A DNA stretch of 64,000 bases, taken from contig NC_015948.1 of assembly GCF_000223905.1 (NCBI RefSeq), positions 1,488,001 to 1,552,000 of the forward strand, read 5' to 3'. Of this stretch, positions 8,335 to 15,612 are shown in pieces. The notes beneath the pieces were generated by a model that searched no databases, was not told where the DNA came from, and worked only from the letters and a program-made list of their open reading frames with translations. Within the stretch, counting starts at the first letter, position 1. Every line of letters begins with the position of its first letter. The position numbers and the translations under genes were made by a program. The stretch is from Haloarcula hispanica ATCC 33960. Lineage in GTDB: Archaea > Halobacteriota > Halobacteria > Halobacteriales > Haloarculaceae.

Positions 8335-9184
8335 CCGCGCGGTGCTGTCGATAGATTTCGAGCTGTTCACCCAGACGCCGGCGTACCGGAGCGCGTCGGG
8401 GACGACGGACCGCGACGGCGTCGGTCTCGACGGCGGCCGGTTTTTCAGGGAGATATTGGCGGAGTACGACGCGACTGCCACCGCGTTCGTGGTGTCATCA
8501 GTCGCCCAGTCCCACCCCGACGCCGTCCGGGCACTTGCGGATGCGGGACTGGAAGTCGCGTCGCACACGCACACCCACCAGTTGCTCTCGGACCTCGACA
8601 GCGACGGACGACGGGCGGAACTGGCCGAGTCGAAGGACGTGCTGGAGCGGGTCACCGGCGAGCAGGTCTCCGGGTTCCGCGCGCCCGCATTCGACATCAC
8701 CGACGACCACTTCGATCTACTTTCCGACATCGGATACACGTACGACTCTAGCGTCGTCTCAAGCCGGTCGATTCCGGGGTGGTACGGCGGCGAGTACGAC
8801 ATCCACAGACCGGTTCCGGCGTCGGCGGTGCACCCGGACGCGCCGGACAGTATCACCGAGTTCCCGGCGAGCGTCATGCCGGGGCTGCAGTTGCCCCTCA
8901 CCGGGACCTGGCTCCGGTTTTTCGGCCCGCGGTACACGATTCTGGGCATGAGGCTACTGGCCCGCCGGGGCATCACGCCGATGCTGTACGTCCACCCGTG
9001 GGAACTGGTGGACCTGCCGGCCGTAGAGGGGGTGCCGACGCGAGTGTACGTCAGGACCGGTGACTGGATGCGACGGGCCGTCGAGCGGATCTTACAGCAG
9101 GACTTCGAGTTCACGACCGCACAGGCGGTGCTGGCGGGTGGTGAAACGGCCGCGACGCAGCTACAGAGGGGCGAGACACCGTGA
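8327..9184 (+). CDS. Polysaccharide deacetylase family protein (NodB-like)
   Basis: The 285-residue protein opens with LSIDFELF, giving the catalytic Asp of the NodB homology domain. EVASHTHTHQLL supplies the two metal-binding histidines (HxxxH-type), SGFRAPAFDIT motif 3, and YVHPWEL the late His motif. These enzymes remove N-acetyl groups from sugars in glycans. No signal peptide is seen, so action on a cytoplasmic or lipid-linked sugar is likely. It is encoded inside the glycan operon, overlapping both neighbours, which supports a role in modifying the sugar transferred by the upstream GT2. The exact substrate is unknown. Confidence 0.88.
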   Translation: MSNRAVLSIDFELFTQTPAYRSASGTTDRDGVGLDGGRFFREILAEYDATATAFVVSSVAQSHPDAVRALADAGLEVASHTHTHQLLSDLDSDGRRAELAESKDVLERVTGEQVSGFRAPAFDITDDHFDLLSDIGYTYDSSVVSSRSIPGWYGGEYDIHRPVPASAVHPDAPDSITEFPASVMPGLQLPLTGTWLRFFGPRYTILGMRLLARRGITPMLYVHPWELVDLPAVEGVPTRVYVRTGDWMRRAVERILQQDFEFTTAQAVLAGGETAATQLQRGETP

Positions 9185-10203
9185 CGAGTCGAGCTCGTGA
9201 TCTGGGGATCACGGTCGCCCAGTACGGTATCGCCGTCGTTGCGCTTTCGTGGCTGCTCACGCAGTTCGACATCGCGAGCGCAATCGACCTGCTCGCCAGC
9301 GTCGAAACCGAAACGGCGCTCGCGGTCGTCGCCGTCAGCGTTCTCGGTATCTGTGGCCGGACCTACTCGTGGTACGCGGTGATCACCCCGCTCGCACCGG
9401 TCCGGTTCCGGACCGCCGCCGGGACGACGCTCATCGTGAACTTCGTTAATCAGTTGCTCCCCTCGCGGCTCTCGGGACGGCTGGCCGCGCCGTTCGTCCT
9501 CCGGAGCCAGACCGGAATGGCCTACAGCGACGCCGCCGCGGCGTCGGCGCTTCACACCGGCATCTTTGCGATATACTACGGCGTCGCGGCGACCGCAGGG
9601 CTCGTTCTAGCGATTCCACTGCTCCGGCTCGAACTTATTCTGCTGCTAGCGCTCGCGACGAGCCTGTACTTCGCGGCCGGCCTCGCCATCCTGTTTGGAG
9701 GCCTCAATCTCTCGTATCTGGACCGGCTCATCGGCTGGCTGTCCGGGGTCGCGGTCCGGGTTCCACGCTTCGGTGAGGGACTCGCGGCACGGCTCGACGG
9801 CCTGCTTGAGTTCACCGACAGTTCGACAACGACGTTTCGGTCGCTCGCGAGCGAGCCGGCAGTGTGGCTCCGCTACGCGGTCGGCTGGGCCGTCGACCTC
9901 GTGCTCGCACCCGGTGTCCGCGTCGGCCTGCTGCTGGGGAGTTTCGGCGTCGCGTTCGAACCGCTGGTCGCGTTGCCGCTGTATCTCTTGGTCGCGTACA
10001 CCGTGACGCTTCTGCCGCTGACGCCCGGCGGCATCGGCATCACCGAGGCCACGGCGACGGCGGTGTTCGTCGCGCTGGGTATCCCAGCGGAGGTCATCAT
10101 CCCTATCATCTTCGTCGACCGGTTCCTCAGTATTTACCTGCCCTCGCTCGCGGGCTGGTATCCCTCCGTTCGGCTCGACGTCACGTCATTGACGACGGAG
10201 TAG
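9181..10203 (+). CDS. Flippase-like membrane protein (UPF0104 / LPG synthase TM domain)
   Basis: The GTG start at 9181 overlaps the previous stop by 4 bp. The 340 residues form about eight transmembrane helices, with conserved features of the lysylphosphatidylglycerol synthase membrane domain / AglD C-terminal family: LIVNFVNQLLPSRLSGR in the first third and LLPLTPGGIGITEA in the last third. Members are proposed to move lipid-linked sugars or to act as integral membrane partners of glycosyltransferases. As the last gene of the GT2-DUF2304-deacetylase operon, it may flip the finished lipid-linked sugar. Convergent with the gene ending at 10240. Confidence 0.87.
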   Translation: MTSRARDLGITVAQYGIAVVALSWLLTQFDIASAIDLLASVETETALAVVAVSVLGICGRTYSWYAVITPLAPVRFRTAAGTTLIVNFVNQLLPSRLSGRLAAPFVLRSQTGMAYSDAAAASALHTGIFAIYYGVAATAGLVLAIPLLRLELILLLALATSLYFAAGLAILFGGLNLSYLDRLIGWLSGVAVRVPRFGEGLAARLDGLLEFTDSSTTTFRSLASEPAVWLRYAVGWAVDLVLAPGVRVGLLLGSFGVAFEPLVALPLYLLVAYTVTLLPLTPGGIGITEATATAVFVALGIPAEVIIPIIFVDRFLSIYLPSLAGWYPSVRLDVTSLTTE

Positions 10204-10239
10204 TCGGCGGAAAACGGAGCGGGAAGTCGAGAAAACGGC

Positions 10240-12027
10240 TCAGAACGGCGGATGCCGGCTCGTGTCGCACTCGCCGTCCCGTTCCAGAATGAGGGTGTAC
10301 TGGTTCGCCGCGAGTTCTTGCTCGTCGGCGAACTGGTCCGTGTGCGGGACGACACCGAGCCGCAGCAGGTCGGTGAACGACCCGGGGGTCGGTCGCTGGG
10401 GAACGAAGTTCGGCGGCCGCTCCCCGAACTCGGCGACGATTCTGTAGTTGTACTCCTCGTTCAGGAGATTCCGGAGGTAGGTCGCCTGTGCATCGCCGTT
10501 CCGGTAGTAGGTGTCCTCCTTGAGATACAGCAGATCCCGATACCCGACCTGGATGTACCGCGGGCAGGCCATCGCCTCCTCCGCCTCCGAGTCCTGACCG
10601 GCGACGTGTCGGGCAGTCATCGAATGCGGGACGGCGGTGTCCTGGATGTGGACGCGGTAGGTCTCCACCACGTCGCCCTCGTCGCTGTTGTCTTCGAGCC
10701 AGGCCGTCGCCTCGTCTCGGGGCATGGATGCGAACTGTGCCGTCCCGATACCGGCGTAGACCGCCGTCGTCACCAGCAGAACGGCCAACACCGGGCGAGC
10801 GAGACTGGTCGAGCGCTCGCGGAGCTGCACCAGTCGGCCCCCGACGAGTAAGGCGATGAGCGGGAAGGTCGGCAGGAGGTGGTGTACGCGGAAGTCGTGC
10901 CACTGGGAGAACATCGCTATGTAGGCCACCAGTCCCGTCAGAACGAGGACGGTGCCGTGGAAGGCAGAGCCGCGGTCACGGATGGTTGCGACGGTCGCCA
11001 CGACGCTCGCTGCGGCCGCGGCAAACAGCGGTAGCCCCAGCGCGCTGAAGTAGCCCCGGAGGAACCACCACCACATCGGGGCGTCGGGGCCCGTCGGATG
11101 GCTCATCCGCGAGGTCGAGCCGCCGAAGACCCGCTCGATGAACGGTTCGGCTCCCGCCACGAGCGCGGTTGGGAACCCGAGGACAATCATGGCGAACCCG
11201 AGCAGTGCGCCACTCAGCAGGAGCTTCGGCCGGTACAGCGTCTCCGTCAGCGGCGCGTCAGCGGCATGGGCACGCAGCAGGAAGGCGACACCGATGAGGA
11301 GGACGACCGGCGCGGCCGTCAGTTTGAACGCGATTGCGACACCGCCGGCGGCGCTCGCCGCCAGAAACAGCGTTCCGTCGTCCGTCTGGACGTACCTGAC
11401 CAGCAGGTACAGCGCGAGGAGGACGAACACCAGCGCCGGCATATCTTCGCCGGCCTCCTTCGAGATGGTGAGGAAGCCGAAGGTCAGCGAGAGCACGACG
11501 GCCGACAGCCGGCCGGCGTTGCGGCCCTCGATGGCGACGCCGAGGCGGTAGGTGAGGTAGACGGCACAGATTGCAGCAACGACGTTGGTTAGCCGGATGA
11601 AGACCAGGCTCCAGGTCCAGATCCACTCTGGCGTGGCGGCCCAGACTTCGTAGTGGCCGAACTCCCAGCTAGGGAAGGCAATCGTGGTGAATGCGCCCAG
11701 GTCGCCGGTGATGGCGGCGACGAGCACGACGGGGAGGATAGCCAGCGCATAGAGGTACAGCGTCGCGCCGAAGGGGGCCCGGCCCCACTCGACGCCGGCC
11801 TTGAGCCCCTCGAAACTCGGTTCTTCGAGGACCGACCCGTAGACGACCATCGCGTCAAGGAGACGACTGTACTCGTCACGGGTCGCGAAGTTCGGGATGC
11901 GGTGCCAGAACCAGAACCCGACCATAACAGTCGACAGCAGGAGCACGTAGCGGAGATAGGGGTCGTCCCGGAAATCCGACCGTACCTGTTCGACAGCACG
12001 TCGGGACAGTGACCGCCAGCTACTCAT
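10240..12027 (-). CDS. Polytopic membrane glycosyltransferase (GT39/PMT-like)
   Basis: The 595-residue protein has roughly eleven transmembrane helices. An acidic motif, ATRDEYSRL, sits in the first extracytoplasmic loop, the usual place of the catalytic Asp-Glu in GT-C enzymes. The later part has a hydrophilic domain after the last helix (about residues 430-595). GT-C enzymes use polyprenyl-phosphate sugars as donors on the outer face, so it fits as a user of the lipid-linked sugar made by the neighbouring operon. It is convergent with that operon (36-bp gap) and 42 bp downstream of the GT2 gene starting at 12756, likely one transcript. Confidence 0.82.
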   Translation of the reverse strand: MSSWRSLSRRAVEQVRSDFRDDPYLRYVLLLSTVMVGFWFWHRIPNFATRDEYSRLLDAMVVYGSVLEEPSFEGLKAGVEWGRAPFGATLYLYALAILPVVLVAAITGDLGAFTTIAFPSWEFGHYEVWAATPEWIWTWSLVFIRLTNVVAAICAVYLTYRLGVAIEGRNAGRLSAVVLSLTFGFLTISKEAGEDMPALVFVLLALYLLVRYVQTDDGTLFLAASAAGGVAIAFKLTAAPVVLLIGVAFLLRAHAADAPLTETLYRPKLLLSGALLGFAMIVLGFPTALVAGAEPFIERVFGGSTSRMSHPTGPDAPMWWWFLRGYFSALGLPLFAAAAASVVATVATIRDRGSAFHGTVLVLTGLVAYIAMFSQWHDFRVHHLLPTFPLIALLVGGRLVQLRERSTSLARPVLAVLLVTTAVYAGIGTAQFASMPRDEATAWLEDNSDEGDVVETYRVHIQDTAVPHSMTARHVAGQDSEAEEAMACPRYIQVGYRDLLYLKEDTYYRNGDAQATYLRNLLNEEYNYRIVAEFGERPPNFVPQRPTPGSFTDLLRLGVVPHTDQFADEQELAANQYTLILERDGECDTSRHPPF

Positions 12028-12069
12028 CGTGTCACTGCTCCGGGGTGTGTGTTGAAAAGGCTGCCCTTC

Positions 12070-12756
12070 TCAGAAATAGTCGGCATCGAACTCCCGGCGG
12101 AGGATGTAGTGGTTCGCGTACCCGCGGACGTACTTCGCAAACAGCGAGAGATAGCCCTCGTCAGCCTCGCGGCGGGCCGACGTAGCGACACAGGAATCCG
12201 GGTCGTAGACGATTCGCCCGTCGTCTTTCATCCGCAGCGAGAGTTCGGTGTCCTCCATGAACGGGATGTCCTCATCGAAACCGCCCGCGGCCTCGAAGGC
12301 CGCGGCCCGGAAGCTACAGTTGAAGCCCGGTTGCTGAACGAAGCCCAGCGGCCAAGACACCCGATACCAGTAGTCCGACAGCAGTTTGAACAGCACGCGA
12401 TGTTTGAAATCGTCTTCAAGCGGGCGTGCGGGGCCGCCGACCCCCACCACATCGTCGTCGGTGTAGTGCCTGAGATGCAGGCGAACCCAGTCCTCGGGGA
12501 CGACCGTATCAGCGTCAGTAAACAGCAGTATCGGCGCTGTCGCGGCCGCGGCTCCGCGGTTTCTGGCGATTCCCGCCCCGCCCTCGTCGCACCGAACGAC
12601 AGTGTCGACAAAGGACGTGTCACGGGCCACCTGCTCTGTCCCGTCGTCGCCGCCAACCACCACCACTAGCTCGACGGGCTGTGACTCGAAGGGAGCCAGA
12701 CAGCGGGCCAGCGACTCCGCCTCGTTGTAGGCCGGGACGATGACTGCGGCGTCCAT
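12070..12756 (-). CDS. Glycosyltransferase family 2
   Basis: Starting at the ATG at 12754-12756, the 228-residue protein begins MDAAVIVPAYNEAESL. LLFTDADTVVPEDW carries the DxD metal site, GFNCSFRAAAFEAAGGFDE the acceptor-side loop, and MEDTELSLRM the catalytic ED. No transmembrane helix is present. It probably adds a sugar from a nucleotide donor at the cytoplasmic side. The longer upstream frame (to 13083) is antisense to the MFS gene and has an Arg/Ser-rich composition unlike a haloarchaeal protein, so it is not used. It precedes the GT39-like gene in the same direction. Confidence 0.9.
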   Translation of the reverse strand: MDAAVIVPAYNEAESLARCLAPFESQPVELVVVVGGDDGTEQVARDTSFVDTVVRCDEGGAGIARNRGAAAATAPILLFTDADTVVPEDWVRLHLRHYTDDDVVGVGGPARPLEDDFKHRVLFKLLSDYWYRVSWPLGFVQQPGFNCSFRAAAFEAAGGFDEDIPFMEDTELSLRMKDDGRIVYDPDSCVATSARREADEGYLSLFAKYVRGYANHYILRREFDADYF

Positions 12757-12826
12757 CTGAGAGGCAGGTACATCGTACAGACAGAAATAGCAAGCGATGC
12801 GACGGCCTGTCCCCGGTCTCAGGCAG

Positions 12827-14128
12827 TCACGAACGCCGCGCGAGGGCGGTTCCCGCGAGGACGGCGACAAGGGCGATGCCGGCGAGCGTCCCGAACAGCG
12901 CCGTCGCGTTCGCAAAGGCCAGAATCGACCCGGCCAGCCCGCCGCCGAGCGCGCCGACGCCGAACACGCCCAGATACGTGTAGCCGTACGAGAGTCCGCG
13001 CGTGCCGGCGGGCGTGTACTCCGCAACTGCGGCCTGATACATCGGCTGAACGACGAAGAGGGCGACGCCCAGAAGCGCACCAAGCACCGCTAACGGACCG
13101 AAGCCCATCGCCGACACCGGAACGAACAGCACTGCAAGGACGGCAAGCACCAGAAACGAGCCGGCGATACCGTACTCGACGGGAATTCGGTCGCTCAGTT
13201 TCCCGCCGGCGTACTGGCCGAAAACGCCGATGAGCAACAGTCCGGCGTAGAAGTAGTCCTGTGGCTTGAGCGTCTGGCCCGTCCCGGCCTCGATACCGAG
13301 CGCCGACAGGACGCTGGGAGGCAACAACGTCTCTATCGGGATGGGCTCGAAGCCCGGCAGGTCCCGCAGGAGTTCCGGGAGGAAGGTGAGGACGCCGCGG
13401 TAGTACAGCCCCGAGCACATGACGACGACGAACACGAGCAGGAAGCTCCCTGTCAGCAGGTGCTTGCTCTCCGTGAGGAACTCCCCGAGCGAGTCGATAC
13501 CGCTGCTGGCCTTCGACCCGCCGTCGGTTGCAGTCGTCACGGCTGCCGTCTCGTCGAAACTCGCCCGCGAGGCGTAGACGGCGGCGAGCAACGCGGGAAC
13601 GCCGAGGACGAGCGCGACCGTCCGCCACTCGGCGACCAGCAGGAGAATTGCGGCGACGAGTGGGCCGAGGCCGATACCGAGGTTCCCGGCGACACCGTGG
13701 TAGGCCAGCCCGGTTCCGCGCTGTTCGACGCCTTTGCTGATGAGCGAGAGCCCGGCCGGGTGGTAGACGCTGGCCGAGAGTCCCCAGAGGACGAGCGCCA
13801 GCGCGATGACGACCATGCTCGGAGCCAGTCCCAGCAGGATGTACGAGCCGCCCATCCCCAGCAGACAGCCGGTGATGAGTCGGCGGGAGCCGATACGGTC
13901 GACGACGATACCGCCCGGGAGCGCACCAGCCCCGAACAGGCCGTAGCCCAGCGTCACGATGACGCCGACGGTGGCCGTCGTCACGTCGAACTGGGCGATA
14001 CCGAGGTTGATGAGGTCAAACTCGGTGAGCCAGATGACGACGAATATCGGGACCGCCATCTCGTAGGTGTGGACCAGCCCGTGTGCGAGCATGACCAGCG
14101 CGGTAATCGCTCGGTCGTTCGCGTTCAC
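12827..14128 (-). CDS. MFS transporter
   Basis: With the GTG at 14126-14128 as start (VNANDRAITALVM), the protein has 433 residues and about twelve transmembrane helices. The motif GGIVVDRIGSRRLITGC after helix 2 and GQYAGGKLSDRI in the second half are the classic MFS loop motif GxxxDRxGRR. Opening with ANDRAI and HGLVHTYE is typical of a haloarchaeal/fosmidomycin-resistance-like MFS subgroup (family-level memory). The substrate is unknown. A longer frame from 14248 would run through the promoter region and is disfavoured. It is divergent from the RHH gene at 14251. Confidence 0.87.
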   Translation of the reverse strand: MNANDRAITALVMLAHGLVHTYEMAVPIFVVIWLTEFDLINLGIAQFDVTTATVGVIVTLGYGLFGAGALPGGIVVDRIGSRRLITGCLLGMGGSYILLGLAPSMVVIALALVLWGLSASVYHPAGLSLISKGVEQRGTGLAYHGVAGNLGIGLGPLVAAILLLVAEWRTVALVLGVPALLAAVYASRASFDETAAVTTATDGGSKASSGIDSLGEFLTESKHLLTGSFLLVFVVVMCSGLYYRGVLTFLPELLRDLPGFEPIPIETLLPPSVLSALGIEAGTGQTLKPQDYFYAGLLLIGVFGQYAGGKLSDRIPVEYGIAGSFLVLAVLAVLFVPVSAMGFGPLAVLGALLGVALFVVQPMYQAAVAEYTPAGTRGLSYGYTYLGVFGVGALGGGLAGSILAFANATALFGTLAGIALVAVLAGTALARRS

Positions 14129-14194
14129 ACTCTGGTTCGTGTCGGCCGCCGGCAAGTGTGTGACGGTTCCGCGTATCTGCGCGTGCACCTTTTT

Positions 14195-14217
14195 CACCCC
14201 TCCCAAAACCAGGGGTG
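14195..14217. promoter_or_regulatory. Inverted repeat between divergent MFS and RHH genes
   Basis: CACCCCT and AGGGGTG form a perfect 7-bp inverted repeat with a 9-bp spacer (TCCCAAAAC to C). It lies 67 bp before the MFS start and 34 bp before the RHH start, bordered by T-rich tracts. Placement between a transporter and a DNA-binding protein gene suggests an operator. A TATA-like TTTTTATG at 14219-14226 serves the RHH gene. Confidence 0.45.
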
Positions 14218-14250
14218 GGTTTTTATGTCCGAACAGTATAGGCGGCAAGT

Positions 14251-14478
14251 GTGAGCAAGATCAAGGTGTCACTTCCGGACCAGGTGGACTCGGACATCCA
14301 GCGACTCGTCGAACAGGGCGAGTTCCTCAACCGCGACCAGGCCGTCGAAGACCTCCTGAAGCGAGGGATTTCGGCCTACAACACTACGACGGAAGAGACC
14401 GAGACACTCGACGAAGAGATTTTCGACCAGACGGCATCCGAACAGCAGGACCCCGCGATGCAGGACGATTTCCTCTAG
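14251..14478 (+). CDS. Ribbon-helix-helix (CopG-like) protein
   Basis: This 75-residue protein has a GTG start. The N-terminal strand KIKVSLPDQV followed by two helices (SDIQRLVEQGEFLN and RDQAVEDLLKRGISAY) is the ribbon-helix-helix DNA-binding fold. A short acidic tail follows. Such small proteins form dimers that bind palindromes. The 7-bp inverted repeat directly upstream (14195-14217) is a natural candidate site for autoregulation and control of the divergent transporter (inference). No toxin-like gene adjoins it, so an antitoxin role is not supported. Confidence 0.82.
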   Translation: MSKIKVSLPDQVDSDIQRLVEQGEFLNRDQAVEDLLKRGISAYNTTTEETETLDEEIFDQTASEQQDPAMQDDFL

Positions 14479-14795
14479 TCGCGGTTCTGTGAGAGTCGGC
14501 CGTCGTCCTCGGATGCCCGCTGTCCGGAGCCGTCGTTTTCCTGCCGCTGTTGTTTCATTTTTGCGCCGGGTTTCGGACCTCTGTCGACTGACTCGTACGG
14601 CGTTTCCGCGATGCTCTCCGGGATGATGTACCACGCGAGGCCACCGCCAACGACGGTTCCGCCAACAAACATTCCGGCGACAACCAGCAGTTCCGCACCG
14701 CCGTACAACGTCACCAGCCCCATCGAGACGCCGATGAGAAGCGCGAACCCGACCTGCGTGTATCTGAGAAAGCGTCGCCGGTCGGCGTCCGTCAT
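14475..14795 (-). CDS. Small membrane protein, two TM helices
   Basis: The ATG at 14793-14795 (MTDADRRRFLRYTQVGF) gives 106 residues; ATG 14808-14810 adds five. Two hydrophobic helices (TQVGFALLIGVSMGLVTLYG and LLVVAGMFVGGTVVGGGLAW) are followed by a polar tail rich in Gln, Glu and Asp (MKQQRQENDGSGQRAS) that should lie in the cytoplasm. No domain is recognised. It lies downstream of the 14851-15396 gene on the same strand and overlaps the RHH gene end by 4 bases tail to tail. Function unknown. Confidence 0.75.
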   Translation of the reverse strand: MTDADRRRFLRYTQVGFALLIGVSMGLVTLYGGAELLVVAGMFVGGTVVGGGLAWYIIPESIAETPYESVDRGPKPGAKMKQQRQENDGSGQRASEDDGRLSQNRD

Positions 14796-14850
14796 CGAGG
14801 GGCCGACCATTAGCGACCCCCGAAACCGGTGGCGCGCGTCGGTTCGGCCA

Positions 14851-15396
14851 TCAGTAGAAGCCCCGCGCTACGTCTTCCTCGATGACGTCCTCGAACTCCG
14901 CGTCGAGTAGTTCCTCCGCTTCCTCGAACGTCTCCGTGAGTTCGGTCATCTGGTCGGGCCGGTCGTGGTGGTCGAACTCCATCGGGCCGTAGGCCGGGGA
15001 GTCCATCGCGTCCATCATGTCCTCAAGCAGCGCTTGCGGCGACGTGGGTGCGTCCGCGTGGGTTTCGAGTACCGTTTCGAGGTTCTTGGCCTTCTCCTTG
15101 GCGTCGTCCTCGTCTTCCGGTCCCTGCTGGACGCCGAAGATGCCCGACCCGTCGTTCGGAAACAGCGGGTCGATGTCGTCGTCGATACGGCGGGCCACCT
15201 GTGACCCGACGCCCTGTACCTCGAAGGGGTTCTTCGCGTAGGTCTTGAGCTGGTAGACACCGGCGTCGGGGTGACCGAAGTAGATGTCCTCGCCGATACC
15301 GTTCGCGCGGTCGCCCCCGACGGCACGCCAGTCCCCCGGATTGGCATTGCTCTCCATCACGTCTTCGAGAATGTCCTGCCAGTCGCGAACGCGCAT
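14851..15396 (-). CDS. Conserved haloarchaeal hypothetical protein
   Basis: The 181-residue soluble acidic protein starts at the ATG at 15394-15396 (MRVRDWQDILEDVMESNANP). It contains GIGEDIYFGHPDAGVYQLKTYAKNP, reading like a folded beta domain, and VARRIDDDIDPLFPNDGSGIFGV. Its C-terminus is a Glu-rich helix. I recognise it only as a typical haloarchaeal hypothetical. The longer frame upstream (to 15879) is antisense to the DUF4129 gene and is rejected. It is probably co-transcribed with the small membrane protein at 14475-14795. Confidence 0.75.
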   Translation of the reverse strand: MRVRDWQDILEDVMESNANPGDWRAVGGDRANGIGEDIYFGHPDAGVYQLKTYAKNPFEVQGVGSQVARRIDDDIDPLFPNDGSGIFGVQQGPEDEDDAKEKAKNLETVLETHADAPTSPQALLEDMMDAMDSPAYGPMEFDHHDRPDQMTELTETFEEAEELLDAEFEDVIEEDVARGFY

Positions 15397-15612
15397 TGTC
15401 AGTTTCCCGTTCGGCCTGGGCCAGAATGAACCCATCGGTCCTGACCGTCGCCGGGCGGAAGCAGGGAGGTCGTGGATACGGACTGGCCAGCGTGCCCACA
15501 CGACTGTCGCTGCTGTCGGCGACCATACCGGGGATTGATTATCTTTCACGCAGATATCCATGATAACAGCGTTGGGTGTCGCGGTACGGGCGTAAGTTAC
15601 GAGGGGCGACAA

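Noticed and set aside
12819-13628. Minus-strand Arg-rich frame of 269 residues
   Set aside because: Shadow of the MFS transporter in another frame; Arg/Ala/Gly-rich composition unlike a haloarchaeal protein.
14251-14478. RHH protein as an antitoxin
   Set aside because: No toxin-like gene is adjacent; the neighbour is a transporter.
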